A stretch of DNA of 46,069 nt from Spartobacteria bacterium (GCA_947499885.1 CANMQB010000002.1:1-46069), one strand, 5' to 3'. Shown: positions 9,767-19,649, numbered from the stretch's first letter. The notes: generated by a model from the letters alone, not told the origin. Numbers and translations are program-made.

Positions 9767-12559
9767 ATGACCACGCCATTCAACACGCTCCGCCCCTTTG
9801 ACTCCGGCACTGACGCCCCAGCTTACCTTCATTCGCTCCCAGCACTCGAAGAAGCAGGTGTGGGCCCAATTTCCAAACTCCCAGTCAGCATCCGCATTGT
9901 GCTCGAATCCGTCCTCCGCAACTGCGACGGAAAAAAAGTCCAGGCGCGTGATGTCGAGACGCTCGCGAACTGGAATGCGAAAGCGCCCGCTCAGGAGGAA
10001 ATTCCGTTTGTCGTCGCCCGCATCGTGCTTCAAGACTTCACCGGCGTGCCGCTCCTCGTGGACCTCGCGGCCATGCGCACTGCCGTGAAAGGCCTCGGCG
10101 GGAATCCCGCCATCATCGAGCCCCTCGTGCCTGTTGATCTCGTCGTGGATCACTCGGTGCAAGTTGATTTCTACGGCTCCGCGCAAGCTCTCCAGCTGAA
10201 TCTTGACATGGAATTCAAGCGCAACCGCGAGCGCTACCAGTTCCTCAAATGGGGCCAGCAAGCATTCCAGACATTCGGTGTCGTGCCTCCCGGCATCGGT
10301 ATCGTTCACCAAGTGAATCTCGAGTATCTCGCGAAGGGCGTGCTCAGCGCCGGCGACCTCTATTACCCGGACACCCTCGTCGGCACGGATTCGCACACGA
10401 CCATGATTAACGGCCTCGGCGTCGTCGGCTGGGGTGTGGGCGGAATCGAAGCCGAGGCAGGAATGCTCGGCCAGCCCGTGTATTTCCTGACTCCCGAAGT
10501 CGTGGGCGTGAACCTCACCAACAAACTCCGCGAGGGCGTCACAGCGACCGATCTCGCCCTTCATGTCACACAGCTCCTCCGCGCGGCGAAGGTGGTTGGA
10601 AAATTTGTCGAGTTCTACGGCGAAGGCGCTGTCACACTCCCGCTCACCGACCGCGCAACCATTGCAAACATGGCTCCCGAATACGGCGCCACGATGGGTT
10701 TCTTCCCTGTCGATGCTGAATCCGTCAACTATCTCGCCGCTACCGGCCGCACGCCCGAACAATGCCGCGCTTTCGAGAATTACTTCAAGGCCCAAAACCT
10801 CTTCGGCATGCCGAAAAAAGGCGACATCGAATACAGTGTCGATATCGACCTCGACCTTTCGACCGTCCAGCCCGGAGTGGCGGGCCCCAAGCGCCCGCAG
10901 GACCGCATCAATGTCCCTGATCTCAAAGACACCTTTACCAGCCTGCTCACGAAATCCGTGGCCGAAGGCGGATACGGCAAGGCGGCGAACGACCTCTCCA
11001 AGACGGCTGCAGTCAAACGCAACGGCTCGCAAACGGCCGATGAGGCTGAAATGGTCAATGACCGCCCGACGCCGGATACTATCACCGCCGCCCACGCCCA
11101 AGGCGACCTCCACCTCCGCAACGGCTCGGTTCTCATTGCCGCCATCACAAGCTGCACAAACACCAGCAACCCGAGCGTGATGATCGGCGCAGGCCTCCTC
11201 GCGAAAAAAGCCGCCAGCCGCGGCCTCCGCGTCGATCCGGCCGTGAAGACCTCCCTCGCGCCCGGTTCCCGCGTGGTGAAAGATTACCTCGAGACCACCG
11301 GCCTCCAGCCTTACCTCGACCAGCTTGGCTTCCAGATCGTCGGCTACGGCTGCACGACCTGTATTGGCAACTCCGGCCCGCTCGCTCCCGAGATCGAATC
11401 CGCCATCGTTGAGAACGACCTCGTCACCGCCGCCGTCCTCTCGGGCAACCGCAACTTCGAAGCCCGCATTCACCAAAACATCCGCGCCAATTTCCTCATG
11501 TCGCCACCGCTCGTCGTCGCTTACGCGCTCGCGGGTCGTGTGGACATCGACCTCACCAAAGAACCCATCGCCAAAGACAGCGTCGGCGTTGATGTTTTCT
11601 TGAAAGACATCTGGCCCAGCCTCGAGGAAATCCGCAACGAAATGCAGGCAGCTCTCAAGCCTGAGATTTTCCAAAAACTCTATACCGGCTTCGCAGACCA
11701 GAATCCCAAGTGGAACGAAGTGCCATCCAGCGTCGGCCAGATCTACGATTGGGATGCCAAGAGCACCTACATCCAGGAACCGCCCTTCTTCGAGAACTTC
11801 GGCATGTCTGCCGGAACGATCTCCGACATCCAAGGCGCCCGCCCCATGGGCATCTTCGGCGACTCGGTCACGACCGACCACATCTCTCCTGCCGGCGCGA
11901 TCAAAGCCAGCTCACCCGCCGGAAAATACCTCGTCGAAAATGGCATCGAAGCGGTGGACTTCAACAGCTACGGCAGCCGCCGAGGCAATGACCGCGTCAT
12001 GACCCGCGGCACTTTCGCCAATGTCCGCATCAAAAACCTCATGATCCCCGCGAAAGCCGACGGCACACGCGTGGAAGGAGGACTCACGATCCACCAGCCC
12101 ACCGGCGAGCAAATGAGCATCTACGACGCCTGCATGGCATACCAGGCTGCCGGCACTCCGCTCATCGTCTTCGCCGGACAAGAATACGGCACCGGCTCCA
12201 GCCGCGACTGGGCCGCCAAAGGCACCCGCCTCCTCGGAGTCAAAGCCGTCGTCGCCCAAAGCTTCGAACGCATCCACCGCTCCAACCTCGTCGGCATGGG
12301 CGTCCTCCCGCTCCAATTCCCCGAAGGCATCAGCGCCCAAACGCTCAACCTCGACGGCACCGAAACCTACGACATCACCGGCCTCAGCGACAGCATCCAA
12401 CCCCGCCAAGATGTCACCCTCACCATCACCCGCAAAGACGGCACCAAAGTTGAGCAAACCGTCAAACTCCGCATCGATACGCCGATCGAAGTCGACTACT
12501 ATCGTCACGGTGGCATCCTGCCGTTTGTGCTGCGGCAGTTGATCGCGGAGGCGAAGTAA
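9767..12559 (+). CDS. acnA: Aconitate hydratase
   Basis: [69 protein letters not shown]. Confidence 0.97.
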   Translation: MTTPFNTLRPFDSGTDAPAYLHSLPALEEAGVGPISKLPVSIRIVLESVLRNCDGKKVQARDVETLANWNAKAPAQEEIPFVVARIVLQDFTGVPLLVDLAAMRTAVKGLGGNPAIIEPLVPVDLVVDHSVQVDFYGSAQALQLNLDMEFKRNRERYQFLKWGQQAFQTFGVVPPGIGIVHQVNLEYLAKGVLSAGDLYYPDTLVGTDSHTTMINGLGVVGWGVGGIEAEAGMLGQPVYFLTPEVVGVNLTNKLREGVTATDLALHVTQLLRAAKVVGKFVEFYGEGAVTLPLTDRATIANMAPEYGATMGFFPVDAESVNYLAATGRTPEQCRAFENYFKAQNLFGMPKKGDIEYSVDIDLDLSTVQPGVAGPKRPQDRINVPDLKDTFTSLLTKSVAEGGYGKAANDLSKTAAVKRNGSQTADEAEMVNDRPTPDTITAAHAQGDLHLRNGSVLIAAITSCTNTSNPSVMIGAGLLAKKAASRGLRVDPAVKTSLAPGSRVVKDYLETTGLQPYLDQLGFQIVGYGCTTCIGNSGPLAPEIESAIVENDLVTAAVLSGNRNFEARIHQNIRANFLMSPPLVVAYALAGRVDIDLTKEPIAKDSVGVDVFLKDIWPSLEEIRNEMQAALKPEIFQKLYTGFADQNPKWNEVPSSVGQIYDWDAKSTYIQEPPFFENFGMSAGTISDIQGARPMGIFGDSVTTDHISPAGAIKASSPAGKYLVENGIEAVDFNSYGSRRGNDRVMTRGTFANVRIKNLMIPAKADGTRVEGGLTIHQPTGEQMSIYDACMAYQAAGTPLIVFAGQEYGTGSSRDWAAKGTRLLGVKAVVAQSFERIHRSNLVGMGVLPLQFPEGISAQTLNLDGTETYDITGLSDSIQPRQDVTLTITRKDGTKVEQTVKLRIDTPIEVDYYRHGGILPFVLRQLIAEAK

Positions 12560-12620
12560 TAAAGTTTGTTAATATTTGAGTGCACTCCTAAAATAAAAGT
12601 ATAACTCTTTGCAGAATGTC

Positions 12621-13019
12621 ATGAAAAAACGCAGCGCTAATGCTTTAATTGTTGACGCTAAGCCAGCAATTACGGCATACTTTTTTTACGTTTCAGACCC
12701 CCATCTGCTTGCTGCTGCTATACAGAAGATAGCACTTGATGCAGTCTCTAAGTATATGGGCGGATTGTGGGTAGGTGGAACCGCGCAGCTGTCAGAAACA
12801 TCGCTTGAATTCATTCCTAATAAAATGAATCTTGCGCTAAACACTGGGAGCCTGTTTATTAAAGTTCCATTATTAGATATAGTATCTGTTAATGTTAGTA
12901 AAGGAATACTTACAAACATTATCTGCATTAATACTGAAAGCGGAACTTTTAAAATTAGATGCTTCTCAGCCTCTGCTTTTGCAGAGGATATTAAAGCAGC
13001 TCGTAATTCTTTAGTTTAA
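12621..13019 (+). CDS. Small GRAM-like (PH-fold) domain protein, AT-rich
   Basis: GLWVGGTAQLSETSLEFIPNKMNLALNTGSLFIKVPLLDIVSVNV...TFKIRCFSASAFAEDIKAA resembles bacterial GRAM-domain proteins. Local base composition is clearly AT-richer than the flanks. Confidence 0.5.
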   Translation: MKKRSANALIVDAKPAITAYFFYVSDPHLLAAAIQKIALDAVSKYMGGLWVGGTAQLSETSLEFIPNKMNLALNTGSLFIKVPLLDIVSVNVSKGILTNIICINTESGTFKIRCFSASAFAEDIKAARNSLV

Positions 13020-13085
13020 CTTTTCATTTTAATACAAATAGCCCTAGTATATTAATTCACATTAAAATTGAATAATTCATCCTTA

Positions 13086-13285
13086 TTGAAAAACGGTTAC
13101 TAAAAAGCCCTATAGAAAATCTGCTTGAGTGTGAAAACCCATTGCTGAAATCAACTCCCGAAGAACTTTCAGCCATTGCGGTGATTTGCAAAAACAGAGA
13201 CGATGTAAAACCTAAATTACGACTTTCTCGAATTCACTACGCTGTTGTAAAAAAGTCCATTGAGTATCTCGTTGTGACAATTTAG
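13086..13285 (+). pseudogene. Degenerate copy of the small ORF/nucleotidyltransferase module at 13840-14089
   Basis: Frame reads KRLLKSPIENLLECENPLLKSTPEELSAIAVICKNRDDVKPKLRLSRIHYAVVKKSIEYLVVTI*, similar to PLESLRERDNPWLKSTPQERLAAMAVICQTHDDGKPESRLSRLHYAIGKK at 13840. No ATG start; frames merged by a one-nt difference. Confidence 0.7.
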
Positions 13286-13294
13286 CTTCATCCC

Positions 13295-13513
13295 ATGTTA
13301 GCCGAGTCCGAAATCCAAAGTATGAGCACAACCGAGCGCCTGCAGGCGATGGAGTTGCTTTGGCGCTCTTTTTCTGCATCGGAAGACAAACTCCCGTCTC
13401 CTGATTGGCATGGGGAAGTCCTCTCCGAACGCTTGGCAAAAGTGGAAGCTGGCGGAGGAAAATTCCTGACAATTCCTGAACTCAAGGCCCGGCTGGCGTC
13501 AAAACGATCATGA
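13295..13513 (+). CDS. Addiction-module-type antitoxin
   Basis: MSTTERLQAMELLWRSFSASEDKLPSPDWHGEVLSERLAKVEAGGGKFLTIPELKARLA resembles the addiction module component family. ATGA overlap with the toxin. Confidence 0.8.
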   Translation: MLAESEIQSMSTTERLQAMELLWRSFSASEDKLPSPDWHGEVLSERLAKVEAGGGKFLTIPELKARLASKRS

Positions 13514-13812
13514 GGAAGATTGTTGTCCTCGAAGAAGCGGTTGAGGACATCGAGCAAGGGCGCAAGTTTTACGACCTGCAAGAAAATGGAGTTGGAGATT
13601 ATTTTGAAGATACCATTGTTTCCGACATCGAGAGCTTGGGACTTTTCCACGGAATCCATTCCAAACATTTTGGATTCCATCGCCTGCTCTCGGAGAGATT
13701 TCCATTCGGAATCTACTACCGCGAAACGCCCACTGGCACCGAGGTTTTTGCGGTTCTGGATCTTCGCAAAAATCCGGTTTGGATTCACAAGGAATTGAAA
13801 AGCAGAAAGTGA
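13510..13812 (+). CDS. RelE/ParE-superfamily toxin
   Basis: EAVEDIEQGRKFYDLQENGVGDYFEDTIVSDIESLGLFHGIH...ERFPFGIYYRETPTGTEVFAVLDLRKNPVWI is typical of ParE/RelE plasmid stabilisation proteins. Confidence 0.82.
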   Translation: MRKIVVLEEAVEDIEQGRKFYDLQENGVGDYFEDTIVSDIESLGLFHGIHSKHFGFHRLLSERFPFGIYYRETPTGTEVFAVLDLRKNPVWIHKELKSRK

Positions 13813-13839
13813 ATTCGATTAGTCTGACTTTAAAAAACC

Positions 13840-14028
13840 ATGCCGATCGATAAAACATTCACCAAGCGCCCGTTGGAAAGCCTGCGAGAGCGTGACAACC
13901 CTTGGTTGAAATCCACTCCCCAAGAGCGCCTTGCTGCCATGGCGGTGATTTGCCAAACCCACGACGATGGAAAACCTGAATCCCGACTTTCTCGACTTCA
14001 TTACGCTATTGGAAAAAAAGTCCGTTGA
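13840..14028 (+). CDS. Small protein partner of a nucleotidyltransferase module
   Basis: 62-aa ORF MPIDKTFTKRPLESLRERDNPWLKSTPQERLAAMAVICQ...SRLHYAIGKKVR; a degenerate copy lies at 13086. Confidence 0.5.
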   Translation: MPIDKTFTKRPLESLRERDNPWLKSTPQERLAAMAVICQTHDDGKPESRLSRLHYAIGKKVR

Positions 14029-14089
14029 GTATCTCATCGTGGGAGGCTACGCAGTCACCTTTCATGGATTTCATTTTAATGCGCTGTGA
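13970..14089 (+). pseudogene. Truncated minimal nucleotidyltransferase (MNT/AbiEii-like N-terminus)
   Basis: Out-of-frame overlap with 13840-14028: MENLNPDFLDFITLLEKKSVEYLIVGGYAVTFHGFHFNAL*. The VGGYA(V)xxHG motif is the nucleotidyltransferase start; catalytic acidic residues and the remainder are absent. Confidence 0.72.
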
Positions 14090-14246
14090 TGTGGGGCGTG
14101 CGTGGAGAAGGTGGGAGATTGGAAAGAGGCGGCGTGATGGCGGTATTTTGAACACGGTGAACAAAGAGACCTTCTTTGCCAAGTTGCCTAAAAAGAATTT
14201 TGAATTATGTTGGTTAGAGTGGGTGCATTCAGCGCTCAATTTTTTT

Positions 14247-15473
14247 ATGGCAAATGCAATGGTTATAGGAATTGGCGGTGTGGGTTCGGTCATCGGCCAA
14301 AAGCTTCACGAATACGACTGTTTTGACAGGATCATCTTGGCGGATATGGATCCCATTTTTGCAAACCAGTTGGCGGCTAAAACACCCAAGAGCCGCTTTC
14401 TGGTGGTGAAAACAAATGCCATGCACACCGATGCGCTGGCGGCCCTCATGCGCGAACACGAAGTCACGGTGACTTGCAATGCTTGTGTGTGCCAGACGAA
14501 CTACTCCGTACTCGAGGCCTGCCTTCGTGCAGGATCCCACTACATCGACATGGCGGCGGATATCTACTCTGCTCCTGGCGTGAAAAAGCCGGGTAAGAAT
14601 TCCTTCGAAGCCGAAATCGAAAAGTTTAACCAGCCATTCCTCGATCGGGGACTTGCTGGAATCCTGTGTATGGGTATGGATCCCGGGGCGGTGAATGTCT
14701 ACGCCCGCTGGGCGATGGATCGCTTGGATACGGCTTCAAGTATCCGCGTATTGGATGCCGACAACGCGGAAGTGCGAGGCTACCGCTTTGCAGTGCTCTT
14801 TTCGCCGGAGACATTTTTTGAGGAACTCGGAGCGCCGCCTTACTATGTGAAGGATGGGCGTGTTGTGAGCGGAAAGCCGTTGGAGACTGAAATCGAATGG
14901 GTTCGTTTTCCGGAGCCGATTGGACTTCAAAAAACCTATGCTGTCGCGCACGAGGAGGGTGTGAGTTTAGGTATTCATCCCCCCTTTGTGGAGAAAGGTG
15001 TTCGCTACTCGGTTTTCAAATACAGCATTCCGGACAAAGTGGTGAATATTTCCAAGAGCCTTCAACTCCTGAATCTCGATACTTGGAAAAAAATACGAGT
15101 CGATGGCGTAGAGGTTTCTCCAGTACGCGTAGCCAGTGCCCACCTGCCCAAGCCGGCGCAGCTCGGGGCAACGGTGGAGGGCTACTCCTGTGTGGGCACC
15201 GAGGTTCGAGGAACGAAGGACCGCAAACGCGTGGAGTATTTTGTGTATTCGATGGATAGCCACCGCGACACTTACGAGAAATATGGTTACTCACTCACTC
15301 TTGTGCAGACCGGAATCCCCCCCGCCATCACGGCTCGCCTGCTTGCTACTGGAAAAATCACCGAGCGTGGTGTCATGATGCCCGAGGCCCTCGATCCCGA
15401 AGAACTCATGAACTGCTTTTCCCGCGAGGGTCTGCCAACTTTTGTCGAGAAACGGGAAGTCGAGCGCATTTAA
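14247..15473 (+). CDS. Saccharopine dehydrogenase family protein
   Basis: MVIGIGGVGSVIGQKLHEYDCFDRIILADMD (Rossmann fold), CNACVCQTNYSVLEACLRAGSHYIDMA, GMDPGAVNVYARWAMD. Confidence 0.85.
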   Translation: MANAMVIGIGGVGSVIGQKLHEYDCFDRIILADMDPIFANQLAAKTPKSRFLVVKTNAMHTDALAALMREHEVTVTCNACVCQTNYSVLEACLRAGSHYIDMAADIYSAPGVKKPGKNSFEAEIEKFNQPFLDRGLAGILCMGMDPGAVNVYARWAMDRLDTASSIRVLDADNAEVRGYRFAVLFSPETFFEELGAPPYYVKDGRVVSGKPLETEIEWVRFPEPIGLQKTYAVAHEEGVSLGIHPPFVEKGVRYSVFKYSIPDKVVNISKSLQLLNLDTWKKIRVDGVEVSPVRVASAHLPKPAQLGATVEGYSCVGTEVRGTKDRKRVEYFVYSMDSHRDTYEKYGYSLTLVQTGIPPAITARLLATGKITERGVMMPEALDPEELMNCFSREGLPTFVEKREVERI

Positions 15474-15479
15474 AATATC

Positions 15480-16901
15480 ATGAAACCTTTCTACTTGGAC
15501 GGTTGCTGGGTGGAGACTCAGGCCTACGAGGCAATTCACAACCCTTGGTCCGGCGAAATGCTCGCCAATGTGTGCATGGCTGGCTTGCCAGATGTCGAAT
15601 CTGCCGTCGCAAGTGCCCACGAGGCATTTCGGAAAACGCGAAAACTTTCGAGCTCAGTCCGTGCAGCAACTCTGCAAAAAATCGCCCAGATCATCTCCGA
15701 ACGGCGTCAGCAGTTCGTTGACGTCGTCGTTGCCGAGGCAGGAAAACCCGTGACCTTTGCCGAAGCCGAAGTGGACCGCGCCTGCCTGACCTTCGGTTTC
15801 GCCGCCGCGCTCGCCTTGGGCGACGGCGGGCATGGCGTCAATATGGATGCCAGCGCGCCCGGCTTCGGCCACTTCGGCTTGGTGCAACGCTTCCCGTTGG
15901 GCGTGATCCTTGGCATCACGCCCTTCAATTTCCCGCTCAATCTCGTTGCCCACAAAGTGGCTCCCTGCATCGCCACGGGAAATACGATGCTGCTGAAACC
16001 CGCATTAAAGACTCCTCTCTCCGCGCTTCTGCTCGCCGAGGTTCTCCACGAAGCTGGAGTGCCTGCGGGGCAAATCAACGTCCTGCCTTTCTCTCACGAC
16101 CTCATTCCTCCGCTGCTCTCCGATCCGAGAGTGAAAATGCTTAGCTTCACCGGCAGCGTTGATGTTGGCTGGAGACTTAAGGGCCGAGCCGCCAAATTAA
16201 AAACCACCCTCGAACTCGGCGGAAATGCCGCTGTCATCGTCGAACCCGACTCCGATTGGCATGCCGCCATCCCAAAAATCGCAGCGGCTGCTTACGGATT
16301 CGCCGGCCAGTCGTGCATCAGCGTGCAACGAATCCTCGTGCATCGTGAGATTTTTACTCAGTTCCGAGGTGCTCTTGTCTCCTTCATTCAGGAAAAAATC
16401 CAAACTGGGGACCCATCTGAGCGCTCGACCCTTGTCGGCCCGATGATCAATGTTGCCGCCCGCGATAAGGTCGTAGAGTGGGTCGAAGAGGCCACTGCAG
16501 CAGGAGCCTCACTCCTCACTCCCCTGAAAGCCTCAAGCCGCTCTGTCCTCGGCCCCGTACTGCTCGAAAATGTACCCTCCGATTCGCCTGTGCTCTGCGA
16601 AGAAGCCTTTGCCCCGCTCGCTGTGCTCCAGCATTACGGCACCTATGAAGAAGCCCTCGCGATGGTCAATGACTCCCGCTTCGGACTCCAAGCCGGCGTT
16701 TTCACAAGCAATCTTCAAAAAGCCATCTACGCCTTTGAGGAACTCGAAGTCGGAGGCGTCCTGATTAACCAAGTCCCAACCTTCCGCGTGGAAAACATGC
16801 CTTACGGTGGAGTCAAAGAGAGCGGCTCCGGCCGCGAAGGCCTTCGCTACGCGATGGAGGAAATGACCGAGCCCCGCTGCTTGGTGATCAATAAAAACTA
16901 G
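15480..16901 (+). CDS. NAD(P)-dependent aldehyde dehydrogenase
   Basis: GVILGITPFNFPLNLVAHKVAPCIATGNTMLLKPA, TLELGGNAAVIV, AAYGFAGQSCISVQRI (catalytic Cys), MPYGGVKESGSGREGLRYAMEEMTE. Confidence 0.93.
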   Translation: MKPFYLDGCWVETQAYEAIHNPWSGEMLANVCMAGLPDVESAVASAHEAFRKTRKLSSSVRAATLQKIAQIISERRQQFVDVVVAEAGKPVTFAEAEVDRACLTFGFAAALALGDGGHGVNMDASAPGFGHFGLVQRFPLGVILGITPFNFPLNLVAHKVAPCIATGNTMLLKPALKTPLSALLLAEVLHEAGVPAGQINVLPFSHDLIPPLLSDPRVKMLSFTGSVDVGWRLKGRAAKLKTTLELGGNAAVIVEPDSDWHAAIPKIAAAAYGFAGQSCISVQRILVHREIFTQFRGALVSFIQEKIQTGDPSERSTLVGPMINVAARDKVVEWVEEATAAGASLLTPLKASSRSVLGPVLLENVPSDSPVLCEEAFAPLAVLQHYGTYEEALAMVNDSRFGLQAGVFTSNLQKAIYAFEELEVGGVLINQVPTFRVENMPYGGVKESGSGREGLRYAMEEMTEPRCLVINKN

Positions 16902-16959
16902 CCCTCCGCAGCCTTGCCTGCATTGACCGAGTTCCTCGGTGCTGCTATTTTCTTAAATT

Positions 16960-17424
16960 ATGAAAGTGCACCTTCACCATATTCCGGAAGGGGACACGCT
17001 GCACATCGAAGGCGAGGAAACCCCCTCAACCTTGGAACTCGAACAGGGTGGCTTCACCCCAACCACGCCCTTGTGCTACTCGCTCGATGTCGGCCTGAGC
17101 GGTGGAGGGTTATTTGCCATAGGGAGCCTTTCCATTCGGGGAAAAATGCAATGCGTCAACTGTCTCGAAGATTTCGACTGGGATCTGATCGTTGATCCCT
17201 TTTCGATGCAAATTGATTTACCAAAAGCGGAGTTGATTGACTTGACCCCCGAGGTCAGAGAGGATATGCATCTTGCCCTGCCCGCGCACCCCAAGTGCGA
17301 CAGCGGCGGTGAAAAGCAATGCCCCGCGCGTCGCGATGACTCCCGAGTTGCCTCTGGGCAGCCGGTCGGAAAGTCCGTGCCGGCATGGGACGCGCTGGAC
17401 AAGCTAAAACCAAAACTAAAGTAA
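16960..17424 (+). CDS. YceD/DUF177 family protein
   Basis: Located directly before rpmF; central segment [16 protein letters not shown]...PFSMQ matches the YceD CxxC(L) region; C-terminal LPAHPKC. Confidence 0.8.
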   Translation: MKVHLHHIPEGDTLHIEGEETPSTLELEQGGFTPTTPLCYSLDVGLSGGGLFAIGSLSIRGKMQCVNCLEDFDWDLIVDPFSMQIDLPKAELIDLTPEVREDMHLALPAHPKCDSGGEKQCPARRDDSRVASGQPVGKSVPAWDALDKLKPKLK

Positions 17425-17428
17425 AATT

Positions 17429-17611
17429 ATGGGAGTTCCCAAACGCAAAACCTCAAAAATGCGCCTTCGCACGCGCAAGGCAGCAAACCGCTGGCAAGCC
17501 CCTAAGCTCGCCAAATGCCCACAATGCGGCGCATCCGTTCCCGGCCATGTCGCCTGCCCGTCCTGCGGATATTATAACAAACGTCAGGTCCTAACAATCG
17601 GCGCTGAGTAG
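17429..17611 (+). CDS. rpmF: 50S ribosomal protein L32
   Basis: [22 protein letters not shown]...[26 protein letters not shown]. Confidence 0.96.
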   Translation: MGVPKRKTSKMRLRTRKAANRWQAPKLAKCPQCGASVPGHVACPSCGYYNKRQVLTIGAE

Positions 17612-17635
17612 TTCCGAGTCTCGGATTTTCTCCGG

Positions 17636-18670
17636 ATGAAAATTGCCCTCGACGCCATGGGAGGGGATTATGCCCCGCAAAATCCCATAGCGGGAGCCAT
17701 CCAAGCACTGCGCGATTTTCCCGATGTGGAGATTATTTTCGTCGGTGATGAGTCCAAAGTTCGAGCCGAACTCGCGAAGCACTCCACCGCCGATATCCAG
17801 TCCCGCTACTCCTGCCTCCATGCCTCGCAAGTCGTGGACATGACCGATAGCGGGCTCGATAGCGTTCGGAGAAAAAAAGATTCATCCGTGAGTCGCGCGG
17901 TTGATCTCGTTAAATCGGGCGACGCCGACGCGGTGGTTTCCGCTGGGCATACGGGTGCGCTTGTGGCGGCTTCGACTATTAAGCTTCGTACCTTGCCGGG
18001 CATCGAGCGTGCTGCTCTCGGCGTTCTCATTCCAGCCGATAGCGGGGTTTTTCTCTTGATTGATGGCGGAGCGAATATCGACCCAAGTCCTCGGCACATC
18101 GTGGGATTTGCTGTGATGGGGGCCGTCTATTACAAGGCTATCGTTGGGACACACGAGGCGCGTGTCGGATTGCTCAATATCGGTACCGAACCGGGCAAGG
18201 GCACCGATTTTTGTCGTGAGTGCCATCAGTTGCTCAGCGAGGCGCCTGTGAACTTTGCAGGAAATGTCGAAGGACATGGCATTTTCAAAAAGCCCGTGGA
18301 AGTCGTCGTCTGCGATGGATTCACTGGGAATATTTTCCTGAAAACCGTTGAGGGGCTCGCCAAATCAATGGTCTCCTGGATCAAGAAGGAAATCCAAAAA
18401 AACCCGCTTCGGATGCTTGGTGCTCTCCTCTCTCAAGGGGCATTTAAGGCCGTGAAAAAAAGGACAAGCACCGATGAATATGGCGGCACGCCCTTGCTTG
18501 GAGTCAATGGCATTTGCATTAAGGCACATGGCAACTCCTCCCCTCTCGCTCTGCGCAATGCCATTCGCGCTGCTCGCATGGCAGTCGAACTTCAAATTAA
18601 CAACCGCATCGTCGAGGCGATGAAACCACTTCATGAAAAACTCCCTTCGCGACACCCAGCCTCGGTCTAA
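17636..18670 (+). CDS. plsX: Phosphate acyltransferase PlsX
   Basis: MKIALDAMGGDYAPQNPIAGA, SAGHTGALVAAS, VVCDGFTGNIFLKTVEG, GGTPLLGVNGICIKAHGNS. Confidence 0.96.
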   Translation: MKIALDAMGGDYAPQNPIAGAIQALRDFPDVEIIFVGDESKVRAELAKHSTADIQSRYSCLHASQVVDMTDSGLDSVRRKKDSSVSRAVDLVKSGDADAVVSAGHTGALVAASTIKLRTLPGIERAALGVLIPADSGVFLLIDGGANIDPSPRHIVGFAVMGAVYYKAIVGTHEARVGLLNIGTEPGKGTDFCRECHQLLSEAPVNFAGNVEGHGIFKKPVEVVVCDGFTGNIFLKTVEGLAKSMVSWIKKEIQKNPLRMLGALLSQGAFKAVKKRTSTDEYGGTPLLGVNGICIKAHGNSSPLALRNAIRAARMAVELQINNRIVEAMKPLHEKLPSRHPASV

Positions 18671-19649
18671 CCGCAGCGCCTCTATCATTGGTACCGGCAG
18701 CTACGTGCCAGAGCGTGTCATGACCAATTCGGACCTCGAAGCCATGGTGGAGACAAACCACCAGTGGATCGTAGAACGGACCGGAATCTACGAGCGCCGC
18801 ATCGCGGCGGAAAACGAATTCACCAGCCACATGGCTGCAAAAGCCGCCCAAGCAGCCATGGAAAATGCCGGTGTGACCCCAGAGGAAATCGACATGATCC
18901 TCGTTGCCACAATCACTCCGGACATGTTTTTTCCATCAACCGCTTGTCAGGTCCAGCGACACATCGGGGCGAAAAATGCGACGTGCATGGATGTGAATGC
19001 CGCCTGCTCCGGCTTTCTTTATTGTGTGGAAATCGCCAACCAATTTATCTCAAACCACGCTTGCGAAACTGTGCTTGTCATCGGCGCCGATAAGCTCAGC
19101 AGCATCGTCAATTGGGAGGATCGCAACACCTGCGTGCTCTTCGGGGATGGGGCTGGAGCCGCCATCCTTCGACACCGTCCCGGCTCAAAAGGTGTCGTCA
19201 CAACGTACATGGGCAGTGATGGGAACTATGGAGATATCCTCCACATGCCTGGCGGCGGTTGCGCCAAGCCGATCACCCGCGAAAATGTGGATGACAAACT
19301 CAATACCCTCCAAATGAATGGACGCGAAACATTCAAGCAGGCTGTGACTTCCATGATGCGTGCCGCAAATATCGTCCTCGACCGCTGTGGCCTCACTGCG
19401 CAGGACATCCAATGCGTGATCCCGCATCAAGCAAACATCCGGATTATTGAGGCCATGGCGGACCGCATGGACCTCACGATGGACCGCTTTCACATCAATC
19501 TCGATAAATACGGTAACACCTCTGCTGCGGCAGTTGCCATCGCTCTGGATGAAGCGGCGCGCATCGGTCGATTCCAGAAGGGTGACCCGATTCTCCTCGT
19601 CGTTTTCGGCGGCGGCCTCACCTATGCCAGCTCTGTCATCGAGTGGTAG
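18633..19649 (+). CDS. fabH: 3-oxoacyl-[ACP] synthase III
   Basis: GTGSYVPERVMTNSDL, DVNAACSGFLY (catalytic Cys), VIPHQANIRIIEAMA, NLDKYGNTSAAAVAIALDEA. Confidence 0.96.
   Translation: MKNSLRDTQPRSNRSASIIGTGSYVPERVMTNSDLEAMVETNHQWIVERTGIYERRIAAENEFTSHMAAKAAQAAMENAGVTPEEIDMILVATITPDMFFPSTACQVQRHIGAKNATCMDVNAACSGFLYCVEIANQFISNHACETVLVIGADKLSSIVNWEDRNTCVLFGDGAGAAILRHRPGSKGVVTTYMGSDGNYGDILHMPGGGCAKPITRENVDDKLNTLQMNGRETFKQAVTSMMRAANIVLDRCGLTAQDIQCVIPHQANIRIIEAMADRMDLTMDRFHINLDKYGNTSAAAVAIALDEAARIGRFQKGDPILLVVFGGGLTYASSVIEW

Noticed and set aside
9722-11881. 719-aa minus-strand ORF opposite acnA
   Set aside because: Mirror ORF caused by codon bias of the strongly supported acnA; composition is odd and no family motif is seen.
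11912-12508. 198-aa minus-strand ORF opposite the acnA 3' end
   Set aside because: Antisense shadow with Ala/Gly/Asp-biased translation.
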